Shown here: positions 29,134-35,644 of the stretch, in pieces
Numbering within the stretch: position 1 is the first letter of the stretch
Layout: the number at the start of each line of letters is the position of its first letter
Origin: Granulicella sp.
Lineage (GTDB): Bacteria; Acidobacteriota; Terriglobia; Terriglobales; Acidobacteriaceae
Direction of reading: 5' to 3'
Length of the DNA stretch: 38,316 nucleotides
Assembly (NCBI GenBank): GCA_003162875.1
Contig: PLUT01000120.1
Span: 3,201 to 41,516 of the forward strand
Position numbers and translations under genes: made by a program
Notes under the pieces: model-generated
Database searches by the model: none
What the model saw: the letters and a program-made list of their open reading frames with translations, nothing else
Told to the model about the DNA's origin: nothing

Positions 29134-30153
29134 TTACGGGCCAATCAGCGCGGCCAGAGTGATCATGGTTGCAGCAGGACTAAGCTTGGTCAGGACGTAC
29201 CCGACCTTGTTGAATCCACTCTTGGGAATGAAGACCACGTCTCCCGGATGCAGTGTGACTTCGGCTCCGCCGCCGGGCTTTAACAGCTGCTTGAAAGAGA
29301 TGGTCAATTCTTGATTGCTCGTAGTCTGCACGATGTGGATGGTGGGATTGTCTCCCGCTTCGTCGCGCAGCCCGCCCGCCTGGGTCAGGGCCATCTTCAG
29401 GTCGAGGTCCGCGGTGATTGCGACCGGGCCGGGCTTTTGCACCTGGCCGATGACCGAGACAAACTGCTGCTGCTCGATGGGGACGTAGATCTTGTCTCCC
29501 CGGCGCAAGCGGATATCCGACAGCGGACTGCTGCTCATCAGGAGCTGGCGCAACGCGACGGGCACCACGGTATCGCTTCCGCGATAGATGATGCATCGAT
29601 CGGGAAGCCCGTCCTTGGATGCAGGGTTTACCAGCAGACCACCGCGCGCGATGGCATCCAGCAAGGTCGGCGTCGTGCCGTCATAGGGCAGGATCCCCGG
29701 ATGCTGGACGTTGCCAAAGATCATGACGGTATTGGACCCGTACTTTTCGACTCCGAGAGTGACCGAGGGGTCGGTGTAATAGGTGGCGAGCAGATCGCGC
29801 ACCGCCTTTGCTGCCGCCTCACGGGTGAGATTTGCCACCTTCACCGATCCTGCGATATCGATCGTGATCAGACCGTCGGGGCCGATCTCATAGGTGCGCG
29901 AGAGCTCCGGGTGACCCGCGACGTAAAGGTTGATGGTGTCTCCCGCGCCGAGTTCATAGGCCTCTTCGACCGGAGGCTCAAGCTGTTGCAGCGCTCGCAG
30001 CGGGCTGATCTTCAACTGCGGGTCCTGCGACGCATCGCCCCCCGCCGCCGGCTGCGCATCGCTGGCGAGTTGCTGCGCGGTGGCGCGACCTGCCAGAGAG
30101 CCCAACAGCAGGGTGGCGCAGAGCGGGATGCTGAGAATTCTGCTCATCGTCAA
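29134..30153 (-). CDS. Polysaccharide export protein (Wza family, SLBB domains)
   Basis: EAYELGAGDTINLYVAGHPELSRTYEIGPDGLITIDIAGSVKVANLT (Poly_export-like); GNVQHPGILPYDGTTPTLLDAIARGG and IGQVQKPGPVAITADLDLKMALTQAGGL (SLBB repeats). No lipobox Cys. Confidence 0.92.
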   Translation of the reverse strand: MTMSRILSIPLCATLLLGSLAGRATAQQLASDAQPAAGGDASQDPQLKISPLRALQQLEPPVEEAYELGAGDTINLYVAGHPELSRTYEIGPDGLITIDIAGSVKVANLTREAAAKAVRDLLATYYTDPSVTLGVEKYGSNTVMIFGNVQHPGILPYDGTTPTLLDAIARGGLLVNPASKDGLPDRCIIYRGSDTVVPVALRQLLMSSSPLSDIRLRRGDKIYVPIEQQQFVSVIGQVQKPGPVAITADLDLKMALTQAGGLRDEAGDNPTIHIVQTTSNQELTISFKQLLKPGGGAEVTLHPGDVVFIPKSGFNKVGYVLTKLSPAATMITLAALIGP

Positions 30154-30185
30154 TACAGCCTCTCCTTCAGAGATACGTATGTTGC

Positions 30186-30213
30186 GCCTCAGCTATAGCT
30201 CGGGATGTCTGAG
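30186..30213 (-). other. Inverted repeat CCTCAG-N16-CTGAGG enclosing palindrome AGCTATAGCT, upstream of the Wza-like gene
   Basis: Read directly; located 33-60 nt upstream of ORF start 30153. Confidence 0.45.
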
Positions 30214-30247
30214 GTCCGAACCATAGCCAGCGCTTCGCAGATGCCCG

Positions 30248-31441
30248 TCAGGCAGCATCTCGGCGAAGCGGAGTCGATATCGACGATCCACGATCGGTCC
30301 TGACCCAGGTAGCCCGGGTGCTTGACGCTTTGAGAAGCTTCGGCATCAAGCGAAACTTCCACAGAATGTAAAAGGGCGCGGTGGCCAGAAGCAGCAAGGT
30401 GCCTGCAAAATCAGGTCCGGCCCATGCCGCCGCAATCACGTGGCAGGCAAGTACGCCGAGCGCGACCAGCGCATATAGATGCGCCCACGGCAGAGGAATA
30501 AAGAACTCGGCCCCCAGTGCGGCCACAGCAAAGGCCAGGGGCAGGCCGGCCAGATCGAGCACCGGCTCAATCAGTTGCAGCCGGCCCCTCGCGATGCCTC
30601 CTATGAGCGGCAGAAGCCACTTTCTTGCCACCCACAGTCTGCCTCCCTGCCAGCGCGCCTGCTGGCTGGCCTCACCCGAGGAGGAGGACGCGCAATAAGA
30701 GGAGACGACCGCATTCTCAATGAAGCGAACGCTCTCGCCCACCATCACCATGTGAATGTGATACTCGAGGTCCTCAACCACAGAGAGGGCATCGTAGGGG
30801 ACCTTCTCCAGCAGCCGTGCGGTAAGCGCAAATCCGTTGCCCGAAATTCCTGCGGACAGACCCATCCGCTCTCTTCCGGCGGACCGGACATAGGTGAAGG
30901 CGCGAAAGGCGAGGGCCGCCAGCCGGCTTCTTGCGCGGTCTCCACCGCTGTGCATCTCGTAGCGGCACTGTGCGGCAGCTGCTCCCTCGCTGAGCGTGCG
31001 CAGAACTTCCGGAATCAGGTTCTCAGACACGATTGAGTCGGCATCGACAACCAAAACGGCCTCCGCTCCGCCCTCCAGCGCACGCTTGAAGCCATAGCGC
31101 AGCGCGTGGCCCTTGCCCCTTGCGGCGATGTCGTTGAAAACCAGCAACTCCGCTCCGGCGTGCGCGGCGCGCTGCGCAGTCGCGTCGCCGCAGTTATGGG
31201 CGACCACAAGGACCCTCGCCATGCCGCGGCCCGAGTCCAACAGGCTCCGGACGCAATCCTCAATCGAACCCTCCTCGTTGTGCGCGGGAACCACGACGGT
31301 GAGACGCGGTACCGGCCCGGCCGCTCGCCGCTGCCTGCGCGGTCCGAATAGAAAGAGCGAGGTCACCGTCAGCAACTCGAGGACGAGGGGCAGAGTGATG
31401 GCAGTCAGGAGTCCCGCGAGGACCGTTAGGAGCGTCGCCAT
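30248..31441 (-). CDS. Membrane glycosyltransferase family 2 (processive-type motif)
   Basis: RLTVVVPAHNEEGSIEDCVRSLLDS...VLVVAHNCGDATA...AVLVVDADSIVSENL...SQQARWQGGRLW (QxxRW-like), C-terminal TM segments. Confidence 0.9.
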   Translation of the reverse strand: MATLLTVLAGLLTAITLPLVLELLTVTSLFLFGPRRQRRAAGPVPRLTVVVPAHNEEGSIEDCVRSLLDSGRGMARVLVVAHNCGDATAQRAAHAGAELLVFNDIAARGKGHALRYGFKRALEGGAEAVLVVDADSIVSENLIPEVLRTLSEGAAAAQCRYEMHSGGDRARSRLAALAFRAFTYVRSAGRERMGLSAGISGNGFALTARLLEKVPYDALSVVEDLEYHIHMVMVGESVRFIENAVVSSYCASSSSGEASQQARWQGGRLWVARKWLLPLIGGIARGRLQLIEPVLDLAGLPLAFAVAALGAEFFIPLPWAHLYALVALGVLACHVIAAAWAGPDFAGTLLLLATAPFYILWKFRLMPKLLKASSTRATWVRTDRGSSISTPLRRDAA

Positions 31442-31552
31442 GATCTTGTTTCCCCCTCCAAAATGCGCGTTTGGGAACGGTTAGCGGTGGATAGCCACGC
31501 ATGGCTGCGAGCTACGAGGATCCGGCAGACGTTTCTACCGGAGGCTTCGAAC

Positions 31553-32842
31553 CTATCCGTTGACCGTGCCCGTCCTGAGAGCAAGACCTTCCTGCATCGC
31601 GCGACTTGGCTCCGCAACCTTGCGGCAGATGTCATAGAGCATGACCAGCTTGAGCTGCACCCCGCTGGAGGGCGTTTGCGCGTTGTGCCGAGGCTTCATC
31701 GAAGCGCCGAAGCTTCTCTGTTGCGCACGGACCGCACGGACCATCGCGTCCTCCACACTGGAGACGATCTTGAAGCGCGCATCGAGCTTTGCCCCCTGAA
31801 GCACGCGAACTTGGTGGGGTCGCAGAGCTGCGAGGAATAGATATTGAACGGGCGATAACTGGGAGTGGAGACGAATCAGCTCTCCCAGGGTGTCGATGCC
31901 GAGGCAGGTTGCGGGAGAGAGATTCACCACGATGTTCATGCGTGTCTGCACCGCGCTGCCTGCGATGGCGACGAACTCCTTGAGGGAGTTGCCGCAGAGG
32001 TTGCCATGCACGGAGATCACGACCGCATCGTCGGCCGACTTCGCCGATACGCCGGAGCCTGCGCTGCGCCGCGACTGCAGAGCATGGGGAACAAACTGCT
32101 TTGGCACATGCATGGCCAGGGCGACGCCGTTGGAGAGGTAGCGCCGGGTGAGGCGCATCGGCTCCTGGGAGCACCGGTAGAACCACTCGAGGCCTACTGC
32201 GCGCATCCACCGGGGAGCTCGCGGGATCGCGCCGGCTATGAAATCCAGGGTCCCGCCGATGCCGATGCAGGCGGGGACGGCGAGGCGGTCGCGATGCATC
32301 GCGATCCATTTCTCCTGCTTGGGATTGCCGAAGGCCACTAAGAGGATGTCCGGCCGTGCAGCCTCAATTCTTCGCAGGATATGCTCATGGTCCATCTGTT
32401 CGAGCGGAGTGACGGGAGGCGAGTAGCGGCCGCAGATCTCCAGGTCGGGATATCTCTCCTGTAGGTTCTCGGCTGCCTTGCGGGATACGGCCTCCCTTGC
32501 CCCGAGCAGGAACATCCTGTATCCACGGCGTGCCGAAAGTTCGGCGAGCCTCGGCACCATGTCGACTCCACAGACCCGTTCGCGCAAGGGACGGCTGAGC
32601 AGTCTTGAGACCCAGAGCAGAGGCATGCCGTCGGGGACGACCAGGTCGCAGCCAAAGAGGATGCGCTGCATCTCGGGATCGTCAATTGCGTTCTTGACGA
32701 AGTCGACGTTGGCGGTTGCGAACTGGTGAAAGCCTCCGCGCCGGATGCTGGCGTCGATATAATCGATCGCTTCATCCATCGTCACATTGGAAACAGGGAC
32801 ACCCATCAGGGCCAAAGTCTCTACCAAATTTCTGTTCGGCAT
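31553..32842 (-). CDS. WecG/TagA/CpsF-family glycosyltransferase with C-terminal STAS-like domain
   Basis: N-terminal TANVDFVKNAIDDPEMQRILFGCDLVVPDGMPLLW...LVAFGNPKQEKWIAMHRDRL...IGIGGTLDFIAGAIPRAPRWMRAVGLEWFYR; C-terminal AVVISVHGNLCGNSLKEFVAIAGSAVQTRMNIVVNLSPATCLGIDTLGELIRLHSQL...VQYLFLAALRPHQVRVLQGAKLDARFKIVSSVEDAM. Confidence 0.88.
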   Translation of the reverse strand: MPNRNLVETLALMGVPVSNVTMDEAIDYIDASIRRGGFHQFATANVDFVKNAIDDPEMQRILFGCDLVVPDGMPLLWVSRLLSRPLRERVCGVDMVPRLAELSARRGYRMFLLGAREAVSRKAAENLQERYPDLEICGRYSPPVTPLEQMDHEHILRRIEAARPDILLVAFGNPKQEKWIAMHRDRLAVPACIGIGGTLDFIAGAIPRAPRWMRAVGLEWFYRCSQEPMRLTRRYLSNGVALAMHVPKQFVPHALQSRRSAGSGVSAKSADDAVVISVHGNLCGNSLKEFVAIAGSAVQTRMNIVVNLSPATCLGIDTLGELIRLHSQLSPVQYLFLAALRPHQVRVLQGAKLDARFKIVSSVEDAMVRAVRAQQRSFGASMKPRHNAQTPSSGVQLKLVMLYDICRKVAEPSRAMQEGLALRTGTVNG

Positions 32843-32949
32843 TGGTTTGTCCTCTTTGTATGAGTCGGCGCGGCCTCCGCAGAAGAACGTGTGGAGGGTT
32901 TTCGATTCAGATCAATGTGAGGCTTGTCCACTTACCCGAGAAGCAATTA

Positions 32950-32968
32950 TGTGACCAAAAGTGTCACA
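32950..32968. promoter_or_regulatory. Candidate operator: TGTGAC-N7-GTCACA
   Basis: Perfect 6-bp inverted repeat about 110 bp upstream of the WecG-like gene start. Confidence 0.4.
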
Positions 32969-33468
32969 AATAAGTCCGAGTAGAATCAGTTGGAGCTATT
33001 CGTTGCACAGAGTCAATCTGCAATCGCTTGCACCTACAGGTGGTAAAACTTTTCCATCTCTGCCAGAATTGTGGCCGCGTTCCAAGCCGCCAATATAGTG
33101 GGCCAATGCAGCAGCGCGGAGCCATCATTTTGGTGGCTGCGACCGCTGAGTTCGAATAGGTACACATATCCCGTCGCGTGTCCCGCTGTGGGACCGCCAG
33201 AGCCTATTGCAAACAATTAGCGAGTAATATCCAGAAAAAAACTAAAGCAACGATCGAGCAGCTCTTACGAACAGTCCGGGCCCAAAAGAGTGCGGTTCAG
33301 CCTAGCTAAAGTGGTGCGAGTTAGGAACAGTGGCCCAGTGCACTAACGGAAGTTGGCAACATGATAAATCGGATTATCGATAAACTCTGGGACAAACTAA
33401 TGATATCTTGGTTAAGATACGTCTGTCAACCATTTTCACCGTACCCGCGCCGAAACTGCTTATCAATA

Positions 33469-33500
33469 GTTCAGAAGAACTGAAGTTCAGAAGAACTGAT
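33469..33500. repeat. Perfect tandem duplication of 16-mer AGTTCAGAAGAACTGA, each unit internally palindromic (AGTTC-AGAA-GAACT)
   Basis: Read directly: AGTTCAGAAGAACTGA AGTTCAGAAGAACTGA, in the divergent intergenic region. Confidence 0.9.
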
Positions 33501-33631
33501 CCAGCAAGTTAGAGAGAAATTGCCGCAGGGCGAGCAATTTCAAAATCTTGCAAAGCCAGGACGAGTGGGGCGGGCCGCAGCGAGCATGCCTCTACGCTGT
33601 CCGGCCGTGCGGGAGACAAGCATGGTGAACC

Positions 33632-34198
33632 TTGTTTGACAATCTTCGCGAAGACTGGCGCACCTACCAGCATGACCTCGCGCGTCAGGGTCTTTGGGCG
33701 ATGGCGGTCTACCGCTTCGGACGGTGGCGCTACTCAATCGGGCCGCGCGTTCTGCGCTTGCCGTTCTCCTTTCTCTACAAGCTGCTCAAACCCCTATCGG
33801 AGATCCTTACGGGAATTGAGCTGCCCTGCGAGGCTACGATTGGACGGCGCTTCCGTATCGACCACTTTGGCGGCATCATCATCAGCGGAGACGCAAAGTT
33901 TGGGGACGACTGCATCCTTCGCAACGGCGTCACCGTGGGACTGCGCTCCACCGGTGAGCGCGGCTCTCCTGTGATCGGCGATCGCGTGGACATCGGCGCA
34001 GGGGCCAAGCTGCTGGGTCACATCCGCATCGGCAACGATGTGGCGATTGGGGCCAACGCGGTGGTGCTCACGGACGTTCCCTCGAACTCAATCGCGGTGG
34101 GTATTCCCGCGCGTGTGCTGCCCCGAAAACCACGACCGCCCAGCGCAACAGGCACGGCAGATGCCGGCGGTGTCGGCTCCAAGGAGGTCCAGGTCTGA
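33632..34198 (+). CDS. Serine acetyltransferase-like (CysE/WcaB-type hexapeptide) acyltransferase
   Basis: FDNLREDWRTYQHDLARQGLWAMAVYRFGRWRY...LPCEATIGRRFRIDHFGGIIISGDAKFGDDCILRNGVTVG...PVIGDRVDIGAGAKLLGHIRIGNDVAIGANAVV. TTG start. Confidence 0.88.
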   Translation: MFDNLREDWRTYQHDLARQGLWAMAVYRFGRWRYSIGPRVLRLPFSFLYKLLKPLSEILTGIELPCEATIGRRFRIDHFGGIIISGDAKFGDDCILRNGVTVGLRSTGERGSPVIGDRVDIGAGAKLLGHIRIGNDVAIGANAVVLTDVPSNSIAVGIPARVLPRKPRPPSATGTADAGGVGSKEVQV

Positions 34199-35250
34199 TG
34201 GATCAATCCAATGCTGCGACCACGCTGGCCCAGGACAGCAACAAGCCGTCGCTCTCGGTTGCAATCATCGGGCGCAACGAAGGCCGGCGGTTGGCGCGGT
34301 GTATTGCGTCGGTGGGGTCGATCGAAGGGATGGACGGAACGATTGAAGTCATTTACGTCGATTCGGGCTCAGCGGACGGCAGCGCGGCCATGGCTGCGGC
34401 TGCCGGCGCCCGGGTCTTTGAGACGGATTCCCCGAGGCCGACCGCGGCGCTTGGCCGCAACATTGGCTGGAGAGCGGCGCGCGCCGAGTTCGTCCTCTTT
34501 CTCGACGGCGACACAATTCTGCACTCAGCCTTTCCTCGTCGCGCGCTCGATGCGATCGCGGAGGACCGGACGATCGCCGCGGTGTGGGGCCATCGCCGTG
34601 AGATCCACTGCGAGCGGTCGCTTTACAACCGGGTGCTCGACCTGGACTGGCTCTTCGCTCCGGGCTTTACCGAGTACTGCGGAGGCGACGTGCTGATGCG
34701 CCGCTCCGCTCTGCTGGAGGTTGACGGATACGATGGCGCACTAATCGCCGGCGAAGAGCCTGAGCTCTGCCGCCGGCTGCGCTCACGGGGCCACCGGATT
34801 CTGCACATCGACGCGCCCATGACCGGACATGATCTGGCTATGCTGCATTTCAGCCAGTATTGGAGGCGCGCGCTGCGTGCCGGCTACGCCTACGCCGAGG
34901 TCTCAAGACGCTTTCGCGATACGGCGGACCCATTCTGGGGATTGCAAAGGAGACAGAACCTGATACGCGGCGGCTTCTGGTCGCTCTCGCTGGTATCGGC
35001 GGTCGCATGCGCGCTGCTGTTTCGGTCGCTGCTCCCCATCGCACTGTGGATGATGTTATTGCTTGTACTCGCCGCACGTTCGGCCTGGCTGACGCGCTGG
35101 AAGTCCAGCTCGATGGCGACTTTGCTTCTCTACGGCGTTCATTCTCACCTGCAGCAGATCCCGATCCTGGTGGGGCAGCTTCAATTCGTGCGCGACGCGG
35201 AACGGGGAACGAGCCGCAAGCTGATCGAGTACAAGAGCGGAGAGGGATAG
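34198..35250 (+). CDS. Glycosyltransferase family 2
   Basis: SVAIIGRNEGRRLARCIASVGSIEGMDGTIEVIYVDSGSADGSAAMAAAAGARV...FVLFLDGDTIL; start overlaps upstream stop (TGATG). Confidence 0.9.
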   Translation: MDQSNAATTLAQDSNKPSLSVAIIGRNEGRRLARCIASVGSIEGMDGTIEVIYVDSGSADGSAAMAAAAGARVFETDSPRPTAALGRNIGWRAARAEFVLFLDGDTILHSAFPRRALDAIAEDRTIAAVWGHRREIHCERSLYNRVLDLDWLFAPGFTEYCGGDVLMRRSALLEVDGYDGALIAGEEPELCRRLRSRGHRILHIDAPMTGHDLAMLHFSQYWRRALRAGYAYAEVSRRFRDTADPFWGLQRRQNLIRGGFWSLSLVSAVACALLFRSLLPIALWMMLLLVLAARSAWLTRWKSSSMATLLLYGVHSHLQQIPILVGQLQFVRDAERGTSRKLIEYKSGEG

Positions 35251-35497
35251 GCAGCGCGCCCGGTGGCATCCTCCCGCCGGTCGCGGCCTAATCACAAGCG
35301 GGCACCGAGTTTCCCACAGGGCCTGACGCGTGCCGGGGCAGAGGTATCTCTTTCCAGTCCAGCCACATTCGCCGCGCAAGCCGCCGGCCCCGGCAGGACT
35401 GCTGCGGCACGGACTGGTAAATTGTTACCCCATCTGCTACATATTTTGAGGGATTTTTGCGGGGAATGTGCGCGAATAGACTTCCAGTCAAGCCTTA

Positions 35498-35526
35498 GGG
35501 GGCTATATTGCAGTTCATAGGCCCCC
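35498..35526 (+). other. Inverted repeat GGGGGCTAT...ATAGGCCCCC in the leader of the 35645 gene
   Basis: Arms 35498-35506 and 35517-35526, one bulged base; a second AGGCCCCC copy at 35601-35608. Confidence 0.5.
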
Positions 35527-35644
35527 ATAAAAGGTCCCTTGCGCCGCGGAATCGCGGTTGCTGCGGCGGGGACGAATCCTGATTCATTGCGACGGTTGGC
35601 AGGCCCCCCTTGGAAATTTTGCGGTTGGAATGAGGTACGCAACG

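Noticed and set aside
35598-35616. TGGCAGGCCCCCCTTGGA as a sigma-54 promoter
   Set aside because: Spacing between TGGCA and TTG is longer than the -24/-12 consensus and the second element is TTGG rather than TTGC.
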